Source of the DNA: Cristatella mucedo | Lineage: Eukaryota; Bryozoa; Phylactolaemata; Cristatellidae | Direction: 5' to 3' | Assembly: GCA_009760855.2 (NCBI GenBank) | Contig: WPIO01000004.1 | Location: 12,538,501 to 12,602,500 of the forward strand | DNA: 64,000 bases | In this document: piece after piece, positions 39,101 through 49,739 of the stretch | Numbering within the stretch: the first letter of the stretch is position 1 | How the letters are laid out: each line of letters opens with the position of its first letter | Translations under genes and position numbers: made by a program | Notes under the pieces: model-generated | Databases searched by the model: none | What the model was told of the DNA's origin: nothing | What the model saw: only the letters and a program-made list of their open reading frames with translations

Positions 39101-41925
39101 AGACATGCCTTTGAAAGTGCCACCCGGAAGTGTTTTCAGATGCGGTCCAAAATTACGACTGGCAGGGCCCTCTTGGAAGAGTCTGAAGCTCTATCCCGAA
39201 GACGAGCTATTCCGAAGGTGTTACGCTAACCTAACTCTGAAAATGAAAATAAGTAAATGTAAATCTGAAAACGCGCGCTCGCCTTCCTCCGGTTCAAATG
39301 CTGGAACCAGCGCCCTAAAGGCTAAAGGGTGCGCCCCCCAAGAAGTCTCTGCAGCTCACTGAGAAAAACTGCTATTTCCAATTTCGGGCGAGCCTGAAGC
39401 TCTGCTTACCAATCGCGCAGCACCGGAGGGTGTCTCAAAACAGATGCGACCCCAATTTAAAGAGCCTGATCTTCGAGCCGAAGACTAAGCCGGTGCCGGA
39501 GCCAGTAGGACGTTTCGCTAGGAAAAGCGGGGAATCACACAGCGGGAACCCGGTTTCGGGCTGCGAAGGAGAAAATCTTTGTATGACCATTAGCCATCCT
39601 GCATTTGCTACGTATACTCTTCACGCGACAATCAACAGCGCCGCACTTCCGATGACTACGTGTAACATCGGGGATAGAGAGAATTGAAGACCGGTCTGCG
39701 ATCGAACATCCGTTGTCGGAATATACTCAAGTAAAGCACAAGACGCGTGAAGCCAACTATTCGCCAGAACTTCTCCTCTCCGCAAAGATTCTTCAAGTAA
39801 CGGCATCGGTGGCAAGTGGCTTATTTTGAATAATTCGTCCGGACTCAGCAAATACTGTGAGGAGCAGGAGGAGCATTGGCTTCGTTTGAAATAGTGTCTT
39901 GTCAGTAGGTATCGTGACGTGATTCGGGAGTGAGTTCTGGGTTTCGGGAGCACGCACACTATAGCGCAGTCTCAAAATGATATGAGGTTTGTTTGAGGCA
40001 CAGCCAAACGACTTTAGTCAGAAGAGCGGCCAATACTGTGACTGGTCTGATTGGAGTTAGTTTGGAAAGGAAGGCTGAAGCAAGAGAATGATTGGATCTG
40101 AAATTGAGTGACAAAACCTTGAAGTCGATAAGCTGCTTTATGGGGAGCCAGTTCTGGTCGGCGAGAAGTAGGCGTCATGTAAGTAGTATAAAAAGTATCA
40201 TGTGGCCACTACATCGTTCACGACAGACTATCAGAGTAAGAAGTGCCTTATTGCACAAGCCGGAAGACTTGCTAGCGGTGAGTTACAAAAGTCGAGACGG
40301 GATGTCGCAAATGCATCAATAAATTTGCATGTTGTATACCTGCGTAAGCAGCCCGAATTTTTGCAATGCTACACAAGTGAAGGTAAGCAGATTTTATTGT
40401 GGAGCTGACATGGTCGTATATTAAAACATTGCATTGGAACAGGCCGTCTAGATTGTGCAGGTGCTACAGGAGATATGCTGGCAGAACCCGTTTTGAAGGT
40501 TAGGCCTTTTTTAATTTCATATTCCAAAGTGACCTCTCGTTAGACGACCATATCAGGTCCACAGTCAAATCTGCCTATTTTCAGCTTCATAACATTGCTA
40601 AAATTCGGGCTTGTTTAGATAAGGATACCACATCTAAGTTGGTCCATGCATTCGTGACATCCCGTCTCGACTTCTGCAACTCACTGCTCACTGGCCTACC
40701 AGCATGTGCGATCAGGCGTTTGCAGCTGGTGCAAAACTCCGCAGCTAGGCTTGTCTGTCGTGAGCGTCGCAGTTGCCACATTACTCCACTTCTCGCCGAC
40801 CTGCACTGGCTACCAGTCAAGCAACGGATTGACTTCAAGGTTTTGTCGCTCACTTTTAGGTCCCTCTATTCTATGGCTCCAGCCTATCTCTCCGACATAC
40901 TCTCCCATCAGGCCAAGCATCGTGCCACCCGCTTTTCGGAATCCAACAGTCTAGAAATACCTCGTACAAACCTCAAATCCTTTGGAGACCGTGCATTTAG
41001 TTCGTATGCTCCCAAAGCCTGGAACTCCCTCCCGACCTGCGTCAGAACATCCCCTGACCTGACTACATTTAAAAAGAATTTAAAAACACACCTATTTAGT
41101 ACAGCATGTAGTAGGTCCCTGTGATTCGTCCTTGATGTGCTTACGCGTGCTGACACTGTGCATGCTGCCACTAACCACATTTGCATGCTGACTCTGTGCA
41201 TGTCACCCCTAACCATGTTATTCATTTTGTTTATTTATGAAGCATGATTTTACTCACCATTTAATTGCATTTCCCTTTGCAGCAAATGTAAAGCGCCTAG
41301 AGAGAGATTAATTTCTCTGAGGGCGCTTTATTGAGTGTATTAGTATTACTAATTTCTGAGCAGCAAGACGTTTGCCCATAACTAGTAAGCCTGTGGCTCT
41401 ATTGCCATTCATGTAGCGAAAGTGAATAGACATCCAAGCTCGAATGAGACGGGAAGTGCGGAAAGAATGAAGACGGCACGAAAGCAGATAAGGTTCAAAG
41501 TTCAACGAAGCGGCGGAGCGCCGAGCATCCTCGGCGAGCGTTCGCCGCTCGCGCGCGCGAAGCGTGTGTGAGAAACGTGCGCGAGCAAAGCGGTGGGAAT
41601 GCGACAGCCTCGGGCACCCCTCGGGCTGCCGCTCTGCTACGCACCTGCCGCGCAAAGCTCCCGCCGTGAGCGAGGTCAGCAGCTGGTGTTGCTCATTGCT
41701 TCGCCGCAGCGCGTGGACGACTGCTACGTAGCAGCCCGACACGACGGTCATCGGAGCCACGAACAGCAGCACCAGGCGGTACCACATGTAAGCGTTCTGC
41801 ACGGCGTCGTAGTAGGTGCATATGGTCACCGTCGCGTGGCCATTCTCGTTCCAAAGGCCAAACTCCTCGGCCCGCTGCAAAGCACGTTGGCAGCCCCTTC
41901 GACCAAGTTTCGAGGGAGCGCGATA

Positions 41926-42008
<83 letters not shown>

Positions 42009-42769
42009 TCAAAGTGCCTGGGCTTACCTTCACCAAAGCCCCTGGCACGCAGCAGATGGCAGCTAGCGCCCAGACGCATACGGTGGTTCTTTTCGTCACG
42101 CTGGCCGAGCAGCTCTTGCGCGCCTTGAATGGCATCGCAATGACCACGAACCTTGGACGAGGCGCGAAGCAGAGGCTGTTGGCAGCAGCGCGACCGCGAG
42201 AATCGTCAGAAGCAGAAGCTGCCGTGCCGTCAGAAGCAGAAGCTTGCGCTCCTCGCGCCTTCGAGCTAATCTCGCTGCTAATCTCGCTGCTAATCTCACT
42301 CGCTCGCGCGCGCGCGCGACTTTTCGAAGGAGAGCGCCCTTCCTTACCTCTCTATTGTCACCGAGACGATGTTGAAAACGGAGGCAGCGCAGGCCATGAA
42401 CTCGACGCACGGCTCCAGCTTGCAGACGACCGGGCCGAGGCCCCACTTGTAGGAGAAAACCACGATGAATTTCATCGGCACCGACATGGCGAGGAAGACG
42501 ATGTCCGCCAAGGCTAGGCTGACGAGAAAGTGACGTATGCCCCTGTTCTTCTCGTCGGCGAGCATGATGAAAATGCAGGCGCCGTTTCCGAGTAGCCCCA
42601 GCACCAAGGAGAACGAGTAAACGGCTAGCGATGCTACGATTATGTGGTTGGCCGCGAGTGGCTGCTTGACGCGTTCGATGTCGCCTTCGTAGTAGAAGTA
42701 GTCCTTGCCGTCTATCTGCTTTATGAGCTCCCAAGTATCGTTCGCCGACGCTGCAAAGTCTGGGTCCAT
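29665..42769 (-). CDS. Class A GPCR, putative neuropeptide receptor, 5 inferred exons
   Basis: Plasma-membrane seven-helix receptor. Exons on the minus strand: 42769-42348, 42151-42028, 41874-41645, 31701-31446, 29898-29665. The sum is 1266 nt, giving 421 aa. Landmarks are an N-terminal NDT glycosylation site (10-12), GNG in TM1 (61-63), LALAD in TM2 (85-89), Cys116 and Cys201 (expected disulfide), ERF (140-142, a DRY variant), Trp168 and Pro177 in TM4, Pro223 in TM5, CWGP (313-316) in TM6 and NPIIY (358-362) in TM7. A serine/threonine-rich tail follows. An acidic, aromatic N-terminus and an ERF box are common in peptide receptors; the ligand cannot be read from sequence. The start chosen is the first in-frame ATG. 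The join between exons 3 and 4 uses a TAG|C acceptor that fits the phase. Confidence 0.9.
29988..30150 (-). mobile_element. L2-A LINE tail with internal CT expansion
   Basis: Reversed tail TAATAATAATGCACTTGATA, AAGCGCCCTCCGAAAACTCA, then 80 bp of CT (30041-30120) where other copies have ATCTCTTTCTA, then GGCGCTTTACATTTGCTGCA. In GPCR intron 4. Confidence 0.9.
30165..31440. other. GPCR intron 4, nothing recognised
   Basis: No repeat family or coding similarity seen. Confidence 0.5.
31446..31701 (-). CDS. GPCR exon 4 (end of ICL3, TM6, ECL3)
   Basis: Encodes VIKMLAVIVLNFSVCWGPRL (TM6) and the third extracellular loop. It ends at the donor TTTAAG|GTGAGT. The 5' boundary (TTTTCTCAGCCTAG|C) was chosen because its phase fits; a CTCAG four bases upstream would be out of phase. 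Confidence 0.88.
31705..34090. other. Proximal GPCR intron 3
   Basis: Contains a plus-strand frame (32827-33249, MRQFRSEFESVRQQVGKLLD) with an internal strong donor-like GACTAC|GTAAGA, and a hairpin at 32229-32260. No family recognised. Confidence 0.4.
34097..34512. mobile_element. Foldback/MITE-like element, CCCTAAA-like core
   Basis: Inverted arms at about 34097-34172 and 34437-34512. The left starts GAGCCAGGTCAGTTTCTGC; the right, reversed, starts GAGTCAGGTCAGTTTTAGCC. Both continue through CAGTGCCC..AGCA, GTTCAACAT and CTGTTTATAT. The core has degenerate CTAAACCC / ATAAACCC / CTAAACGC units. No transposase; target duplication unclear. Confidence 0.75.
34675..35340 (+). mobile_element. 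L2-A LINE, C-terminal part and tail
   Basis: GGTCTACCGGCCTGTGCAAT through the FRNLTVYLYLVQT-type region to the tail AAATGTAAAGCGCCTAGAAA. Frame broken. GPCR intron 3, antisense to the gene. Confidence 0.85.
35990..36110 (-). mobile_element. L2-A LINE tail fragment
   Basis: Reversed tail ATTTGTATAGCGCCCTCAGA and CTGTCTAGGCACTTTACAG. Confidence 0.75.
36410..36488 (+). mobile_element. L2-A LINE tail only
   Basis: GGTAAAGCGCCTAGAAAGAG, GGGGGCGCTTTATCAAGTGC and (ATT)n. Confidence 0.85.
36985..37200 (+). mobile_element. L2-A LINE 3' UTR and tail
   Basis: TGTGCTTATGCGTGCTGATA, then TTGAGCATGCTACCACTAAC, then GCAAATGTAAAGTGCCTAGA. Confidence 0.87.
37335..37370. repeat. (GGAT)n run
   Basis: GGATGGATGGACGGATGGAT continuing to GGGTGGGTGGG. 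Confidence 0.85.
37590..38265 (-). mobile_element. L2-B LINE, reversed
   Basis: Reversed terminus TAATGTATCTCGG..GTAACTCCGCCAAGCCACAA at the left. A reversed-strand echo of the L2-B linker (GGGGATGACGGTCGCACAAC) lies at about 38070. Confidence 0.72.
38270..39850. other. GPCR intron 3 interior, nothing recognised
   Basis: Several short open frames without family likeness. Confidence 0.5.
39870..40430 (-). mobile_element. L2-A LINE, reversed, heavily decayed
   Basis: Reverse strand reads RAPETQNSLPNHVTIPTD, a degraded YAPKAWNSLPT, then the LHWLPVK-type region near 40130 (AAGTCGATAAGCTGCTTTAT on +). Confidence 0.75.
40517..41345 (+). mobile_element. L2-A LINE, best-preserved 3' copy
   Basis: Open from about 40520 to 41124: LSLDDHIRSTVKSAYFQLHN, LVHAFVTSRLDFCNSLLTGL, ITPLLADLHWLPVKQRIDF, SSYAPKAWNSLPTCVRTSPD and LKTHLFSTA. 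The 3' UTR and tail are complete, with hairpin GCGCCTAGAGAGAGATTAAT. The copy is 5'-truncated before the catalytic RT motifs. It ends 300 bp from GPCR exon 3. Confidence 0.93.
41645..41874 (-). CDS. GPCR exon 3 (ECL2, TM5)
   Basis: The acceptor GTGCTTTGCAG precedes it. It encodes RAEEFGLWNENGH, the ECL2 cysteine, and TM5 with proline (LVLLFVAPMTVVSGCYVAVV). The donor is GGCAG|GTGCGT in phase 2. Confidence 0.85.
41875..42027 (-). other. GPCR intron 2, in-frame and poly-Gly-coding if retained
   Basis: A 153-nt intron (51 codons) with donor GTAAGC and acceptor TTTGCAG, phase 0 on both sides and no stop. More than half of it is (GGC)27. Splicing gives a normal-length ECL2; retention adds 51 residues including about 27 glycines. 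Confidence 0.75.
41926..42006. repeat. (GCC)27 microsatellite
   Basis: 81 bp of perfect GCC on +, GGC on the gene strand, inside GPCR intron 2. Confidence 0.98.
42028..42151 (-). CDS. GPCR exon 2 (ERF box, ICL2, TM4)
   Basis: The acceptor GTCCAAG joins to give ERFVVIAMPFKARK and TM4 (VCVWALAAICCVPGALVK). It ends phase 0 at GTGAAG|GTAAGC. Confidence 0.85.
42348..42769 (-). CDS. GPCR exon 1 (N-terminus to TM3)
   Basis: Starts MDPDFAASANDTW. It encodes TM1, TM2, TM3 and the E-R of the ERF box. The donor is GAGAG|GTAAGG in phase 2. An earlier in-frame GTG is not needed. Confidence 0.92.
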
Positions 42770-42849
42770 GCTATCTAAGGCCCACAGGTCCGCCGACTTC
42801 ACTTGGCTTCCACAACGAGCAGTACTGCGACAGGTAAACTAAACGGCTG

Positions 42850-44040
42850 GCCGCTCATCTCTCGCTGGCCGACAGATTGGGGGCTTATATCGGTTTGGCA
42901 TTTGCCGAATGCATGACACCTTTGCCCAGCAGGACGCAACCGTCATGCATCACTGGCCTGATGGCCTGGGCGTGCGCTAAGTCCTCGACTCCTCGCCTCC
43001 CTTTGAGATCGCATTCCTCTGACCTTTGCCCAGGGTCGGAGGAAAAGACGGGACATGTCTGCGGTGGGCAGATCTCGCTTGGTTGCGATGCCTAGTTGTC
43101 TCTGTTCGCGTTTGTGCGAAGTTGCATGCCGCCCGGGACTGGTCCAGGCCAAGCCTACGTTTGGCCTGGGTGGCACGCAACAAAATGCGAGCGCTCGGTC
43201 TGCGTCCTTGACCCGACTCAAACGCTAGCACCCGGTTCAAGGCCCGTCGAGATAAGCTGCAGAGGAGACGAAGGCGTGGAGCTGCTGTCACTGCCTGCCG
43301 AATGCAGCCTCGCCAAGCGCAGATACGATCAAGAACTCGATCAACAACAATTCGTCTGACCAATGGCTTTGCAATAGAGTTTTTACCAGTTATTCTCTTC
43401 GGAGGAACTCACTAGAAGTTGTGTTTATCGGTAGTCATGCTCACTGGCTATGAGCTTCGCTTACTGCGAGTTATGCTCAAAGGAAGTTGTGCACAATGGA
43501 ACGATGTCAACGATGACGCAAACACGGTAGCCTGCTTCAGCACACGCGGTGGTTTGACGCTCTGACAATACACACGCGACTAAAAATGTTTTACTTTGTG
43601 CACGAAGCCAGCCAGCAGGCCACCACCCGCTCCACGTCCAAGTTACGTCTCCCCTTTTCATCCGGGTCTGCGTGCCCGACCCTCCTTTCCAGAAGCAGCC
43701 CATCGCAGGCGGGTTAAGCTGCCCTAGATAGCACGTGCAAGTACTTAATGGAACATCAGATATGGACGGGCGTGCTGCAGCTGGGCGAAGCGCTCCACCC
43801 AAGCCGCATTATTACACCCTGATTATTTTCAGATCGTACCAATCTATAGTAACAAACGTCAAGTGTATCTTCACTAAGAACATGGTGCTATCACTAATGC
43901 AGAATCGAAAATGTCCTATGCCGACCATCAATCAATCCTTTAATTTTTCTTAAGTCAGCACCATACCTGAAGATCCTTGTGGCGATCTGGCCGATACCTA
44001 TTCTGACTTTTCTGTCATACAGATTGATAGCATCAGAGAT
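42850..44040. other. Region upstream of the GPCR, no gene recognised
   Basis: Probable GPCR promoter area; no TATA box stands out. A small hairpin (CCAGGCCAA..TTGGCCTGG) lies near 43142-43170. Confidence 0.4.
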
Positions 44041-44849
44041 TAAATCCTCAAGATGGCATCCTCCCCAGAGTCTTCGCCCACCGTTCCTTCCTTTTCCTTT
44101 AAGTCCACCTTCGCCCACCACCGTTCCCCTGTTGCCCTATTTCCTTTGCTAAAAAAGCTCGCCTATTCGACTAGAACTGGTAGCTCGATCGATTCCACTG
44201 TCGCTTCGGCACGGAATCTGGGCGTCCTCTATTGAAATGACTTTTCACTAGGTGAGTGCATCAGTTCTATTATCAAGTCTGCCTACTTTACCCTATGTAA
44301 CATTGCAACAACTCACACAAGGGCACCACAGCCCAACTGGTCTAGGCGTTTCTAACATCTGGACTAGATTTATGTTGTTCACTGCTTGTGGGTCTCTCTG
44401 CTGGAATAGTGGGACACTTAGAGTCGGTGCGAAACTCATAAGCAAAGCAGCTAGGCTTATCATTCATACAATGGCAGCTGCCCAGTTAAAAACGTTGTGT
44501 ACAGCTTCCACATCCGGTCAGAACTAGGCGGCAAACACAGCGCTCGTCTCTCAGCCGACATGCAACGAATACCACTAACGCCTGAGGTCGCTACTTGTAG
44601 GTGCTGCACCAAACCACGCAGGTCGTGACGACATTATGAGAAACGTGGCAGCGACGAAGAGGTCCGATACTTTAACATATCAAGTCCGTATCCATAATGC
44701 ATACAAGTCTATTTGCCACCAGCCGACGATTACAGGCGTTCTACTGTGGCCAGTTCTACTGCGGCCATGACGAACACCAATGGCTCTGCGGTCTACTGGT
44801 CAAATCAGCTCCAATGCCGATGCCCAGAGTCTTGAATCCTGACTGCCCG

Positions 44850-44968
44850 CCTATCTCGGGGCGCCGGATTTTTATATAGCCTCGGCAATAAACTATCGTA
44901 TAATCGCATAATCGCGAATAATAACGATCCCCATAAACCGGCTGGCTTAGCTGGCGCCGTTTCAGCCC
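44850..44968 (-). repeat. Short dispersed repeat, copy 1
   Basis: Reversed it matches 59283-59410: GCGCCAGCTAAGCCAGCCGG, GCGATTATGCGATTAT, ATAGTTTATTGCCGAGGC and a T-rich end. Possibly another SINE or MITE. Confidence 0.7.
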
Positions 44969-45152
44969 CATTATTAAACTGCTCACCAACCGCCATCTGC
45001 TACCTGTCAAGCAGTCAGTTCATCGACTCCGAGACTTTGTCACTCGCCTTCAAGTCCATCAGTTAACTAGCTCCTTCCCACTTTTGTTAGCTAGTTTCAC
45101 GTCCGGCCGCCCGGCCACCCGTCACTCTTCTGACTCTGGTTTTATTGTGTGT

Positions 45153-45190
45153 GATTGATTGATTGATTAATTGCTTTGATTGTTTGATTG
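45153..45190. repeat. (GATT)n run
   Basis: GATTGATTGATTGATTAATT and further imperfect units. Confidence 0.8.
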
Positions 45191-45939
45191 TGTGCGATTG
45201 CCGCTAACTCGCTTCAAATCCCTTCAAATCGGCGGAGACAGTGCCTTCAGCTATCCAGCTCACAAAGCCTGGAAAACTCACTGACGCCTGGGATCAATTC
45301 ATCAATTGGTTTGACGTTAATAAAAAAGAGAAGCTTCAAACCTGCATTTATATCACAGCCTGTGCTCTGTCCGAGTGAATTTTTCTTTGTACGATAAAGT
45401 GCTAGAGGCTGTGTCGGTCGTGAATCAGGCAAGAGCGATGAGTTTTTTTCTTATAGCGTCTCAGTGAACGTGTCTTTTTCCTGCATGCTTTACCTGCCCA
45501 CCTGTGCATGTGTGGTGTATTTTACTCACCAAGTGTCCTACTAAACAACGCCCTTGACCGCCTTCTTCTGTGCCTCTGCTTGTTTACCGTGTTTACTATG
45601 TTTACCTACGTGCTACATTTTAGTGTTTTTCATGCATGCTTTTCTAAGCATTCTACCTTGCTTGTGATAACCTTTTGATTACAGTTGCTTTTCGCTAAGC
45701 TAAAGCTCTTGAATGTAAATACTCGGCTCTCTTAGAAAAGCATACGAAAGACTCATTATCATTATTATTTCAGTTTAAATATGGCACTGACGGCTATGCT
45801 ACATGCATTTGCGAAATTCTAGCATGCGTTGCGACGGATCAGTTTAAAATTGGTGTTCTCTTTCATAAGCCGGAGTAACATCGTGAGCACCTATCTGCGA
45901 ATCTGCTTAGCCCTCCAGATTTACCTAAACACCGGTCTC

Positions 45940-46110
45940 TTTCAGGCGAGAACCGCGGACCCAGTCAGACACTATCTGGGCTCTTCAGCGAATTTGGTGG
46001 CAGCTTTGGCCTGGATAACTTTGGTGTTTAATAAACGGCGCTTTCCTGAATCATCTGCTGTGTGGAACTGCTCACCGAAAAATTGAAGTGGCAACGAGGA
46101 TGGTATGTCT
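45940..46110 (+). mobile_element. Possible LTR-retrotransposon leader (LTR end and PBS) relic
   Basis: AATAAACGGCG poly(A)-like signal at about 46029, then TGTGTGGAACTGCTCACCG, then TGGCAACGAGGATGG at about 46088-46102, which has the TGG start and form of a tRNA primer-binding site. No gag or pol follows. Confidence 0.4.
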
Positions 46111-46947
46111 TCTCGGCCATCCCCTCATCATAGCGTCTTAGGCAGCAGTCACTCCTGCGTCGCTTTTAAGCGAAGCCCTAACAGTTTGCATAATCAAAGG
46201 AAGCATAGAAAGTGGTCAATATGTTACAAAGTGGTCTAAATATTGGTTCTAAATTAGGTGGTAGCCAAGTCATTGCGTGGCATCAGCGTTGGCCTGATCT
46301 TTTGACCGCCTGTTTGTGATGCTATTGCATAGGCAGACGGGCTGTTTTGTCCCATTTATTAGCTAACAATGGAGAACGGCTCATTACCTTCTCTTTCTAG
46401 GCACTGTCCACTAGCGAGCCAAAATATTCGCAGATTGAGAAAAAGACCTTGTCACTATCCTTCGGCGTGACGCGTTTTCACTTATTTTCTTTACTTGGTT
46501 GGAAACTACCAATGCTTACCTTTAATCACCCATTAATTAATACCGTCGACCTCAAGACGGGCGTGGAATGCCCATCTGGATGTTCCCTGGTCCGTTTCCG
46601 ACACAACAACATCGCCCTGATACCACTGGGCGAGCACCGGTACTAGCACTAGGCAGCCCAGACCACCAGTGACCCACAGCCCTTTGATAAATATAGGAAG
46701 CAGAGGCAACACAAAATTGCTTGGCGATTGTATTTAAAAAGCCCCGTATGTGCCGCATGACCGGAGCGCAATCTTAGGCCGCCTCTTCGAGCTCGAGCTG
46801 CGCAAACGAGACGTGACGAGTCTGGCTTTATAATTTAGTCTCACCTTTGGTTTCTCATGCAAGTCGTCAGTCTAAAGTATTAGCAATGTGTTATAAATTA
46901 AGTGAGAATTCAGTATATCTATGTACGCACTATATATACACATGTAC

Positions 46948-46950
<3 letters not shown>
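46110..46950. other. No recognised content
   Basis: No gene or repeat recognised. Confidence 0.5.

Positions 46951-46952
<2 letters not shown>

Positions 46953-47029
<77 letters not shown>
46953..47029. repeat. (GT)38 microsatellite
   Basis: Perfect GT run preceded by a short TATA/CATA stretch. Confidence 0.98.
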
Positions 47030-47030
<1 letters not shown>

Positions 47031-48100
47031 GTCGGATCGAGCAGTTGGTGTATATGAGTGGCACCACTGGCGTCACTTATCCATCAGCTCTGATCAGCCA
47101 GAAAAATAGCGCTGCCCTACCCCCACGAAGTGCCATCCAAATAGCTCAGCCTCCATCTTCTCGATTATCGGAAATGGCACAGCTTGATACTCGTCCTGGG
47201 TAGGCATAGCATTGTCGAACAGGCAACCGCGCTAGAATACCGTTGAACCTACTCGAAATCAGATGTAGGAAATCCTTTATGTACAGAAGAGATCCAGTTC
47301 TCGATGATCGTATAAAGAATGCGTTGGTACTATCATGATGATTTCCACATCTAAAGCCGCCGTCTATTCAATGCCGAATATAGGTACGCCGGTATCAGCT
47401 AGAACGAAATGTCTAGTCTGGACCTTTTCTTTTGGTATTTATCCTGTGAATGAATAAAGCAAATAGATAATATCTGCTTGGTAGCAACATTTGTGGGCAC
47501 GGTAATATCGGTAGGCATAGGAATCAGGCGAGAATATAATGTATTGTATTCTTACATGATAGCAAACCAATGCTCCATTCCGTGGCAGATTCTGCTTTGA
47601 CAGGTATTCCTTTCATTTTTATTGCTATCATGCACGGTTTTTTTTGGCCATGTTAATTGACAAATAATTGAGCAACATGTCGTCTGCCACTTGCCCGAAG
47701 TACTGTGATTTCTTGAGTAAATCTTTTATTTTAGGTGCGGTCTTCCTTGACAGTCTAAAGAGTTGTCAATCTTTTCTCATACAAATTCTCTGTAGACATC
47801 CTTGATGACAGCAGCTGTGACGTACGGTAGTGAGAGCACCTCGTCTTTCGTAATAGGCCTAGCTACTTGATGCCATTAAGCAGACGAACGGCTTATAATA
47901 GGGCTCGATCACCCTGTCAGCATGCATAGATGTGGCAGCTGAAAACCTAGAACTTTTGGAATCTTGTTCGTAGCTTTGAACTTTTTTGTACTGTTTTACT
48001 ACTTTCTCAATGTCTAACGCGGACTACGGTGTCAGTTTTTAGCACTATGACTTTTTTACAAAGGCCACATATTAGCTGGTCTCCTACAATTGTTTGCAAG
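47030..48100. other. No recognised content
   Basis: AT-leaning sequence, no gene or repeat recognised. Confidence 0.5.
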
Positions 48101-48104
48101 AATT

Positions 48105-48252
48105 AGCCGAGCTGGTTTGGTCTAGCGGTTAAGGTGCTCGCCCCGACCAAGGTCTGACTGAGGTCGTGGGCTCGAGCCCCGAGGCACATGGGAAGCGCTT
48201 GAATAGAGATTAAGTTCTCTTGGGGCGCTATATAAATGAATTACATTTTTTT
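48105..48252 (+). mobile_element. SINE-1 reference copy
   Basis: tRNA-like head: A box in GTTTGGTCTAGCGGTTAAGG (about 48115-48134), B box GGGCTCGAGCCCC (48168-48180). The tail AGAGATTAAGTTCTCTTGGG, GCGCTATATAAATGAATTAC mirrors the L2-A terminus. Confidence 0.92.
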
Positions 48253-48254
48253 TA

Positions 48255-49470
48255 ATCGAACCCGCGGTCCTCAGTCTAATGGCGCAAGGCTACCTATAAG
48301 ATCCACTTTCTGTCTCGCCTGGTCACTGATGACGAAAGTGAAAGTTATTCGTCCAAGCGATTTTTAAAGAGTTTTATGCACAAGATGGTCAGGAAGCGTC
48401 GTCGTGAACTCAAGCAGGTTCTTATCTACGAGATTAGCCGGTTATGCTATGTCACTTAGTAGCGTGTACGTATGCCTTAATTCAGGTCAAGCTTTGGTAA
48501 ACGGTTGGTGACAATCTATAGATACTTCATGAGCCGACACTTCATCTGGTCACATTGTCACCTACAAAGCAATCGACTAGCTTAGTGCTTAGTACAAACT
48601 TTCAGGCGAGCACATGCAGCAGGTGCAGGACATCGCAGCGGTGCATTGACGAGTTACTGCTAAAGCTCCATTCCTTTGAAAATGCCATTATTGGGTTCAC
48701 AACGTCACAGCGATTGCTCGGCCTAAACTTGCTTAAGTACCCTGACTTGCCACGCCAAGCCGCTGAGGGTGCTGTCTGTAGTTTGAGTGTAGGCCGGCTC
48801 CTCTAATGAGCCTGTGATGTGGCATGGACACTGGCCGGTAAACGCTGGTGGCCAGATGGGGTGGATTCACCATCAGGATCGGCCGCTGCATAGTTGTGGT
48901 CCTCGATTAATCATCGGGGTCAACCGGAGGAGTGGAAGGAGACTCTAGTGTGAGAAGGGGGCGAAGGCAGTCGTGCGTCTTGCTGCTCCGTGCCGCCTTG
49001 TACAATAAACCGTTGGCGTTGTTCATCGGCTGGCTCTCTGGTGGGCAAACCGAACCACACTGTCATCTAATCATCTCAAACTATGCTTCTCAGGTATAAG
49101 AATGAAAACCTAGCGTGGCGTAGGAATTACGGAACAGGGACGACGATCTGGTCACCGTAAACCATAAATGCAGCCAATGGCTCCATCATGTACATGCAGT
49201 AGAGTCAGGAGATGGTGCTGACAGCGCTGACTCGCTACCAAACTTCGCCAGCAAGAATTAATGCCCTACTCGGACTGAGTCATACAGGGAAGGTCCTAGA
49301 AGGGCCAGAGAGAGGCGGAAAACCGAACCACAAACAAGAGCAATAAAAGTTTGTGCAATATCGCTACAACTCTGCCAGAAGCCAGCCATGGACTTATCCA
49401 AAGCACACTGGCTGGTGGCTAGAGGAAGTACCACGATGCCTACCGACCAGTTGGTGAGCCTTAAAACTAT
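48255..49470. other. No recognised gene
   Basis: An AATAAA at about 49005 and a terminal-like GAACCACACTGTCATC hint at an LTR end, but no partner LTR was found. Confidence 0.35.
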
Positions 49471-49471
49471 T

Positions 49472-49700
<229 letters not shown>

Positions 49701-49739
49701 TATTGCCGATACTAGCGATTCTTTTCAGACCAGTTGACT

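Larger units (their letters stand above)
44050..45400 (+). mobile_element. Ancient L2-like LINE relic
   Basis: Fragments STVASARNLGVLY, ISSIIKSAYFTLCNIA, AARLIIHTMA, then LLPVKQSVHRLRDFVT follow the order of L2 ORF2 C-termini. Riddled with stops and interrupted at 44850-44968 by a short dispersed repeat. Confidence 0.6.

Noticed and set aside
41593-42517. Plus-strand open frames with poly-Ala and a serine-rich stretch
   Set aside because: They are antisense to the GPCR exons and the GCC repeat.
46847-47203. Cys/Val-repeat open frame
   Set aside because: Translation of (GT)n.
48105-48180. Genuine tRNA gene
   Set aside because: A and B boxes are present, but the same unit recurs many times with an L2-like tail and no cloverleaf anticodon arm is convincing; it is a SINE head.
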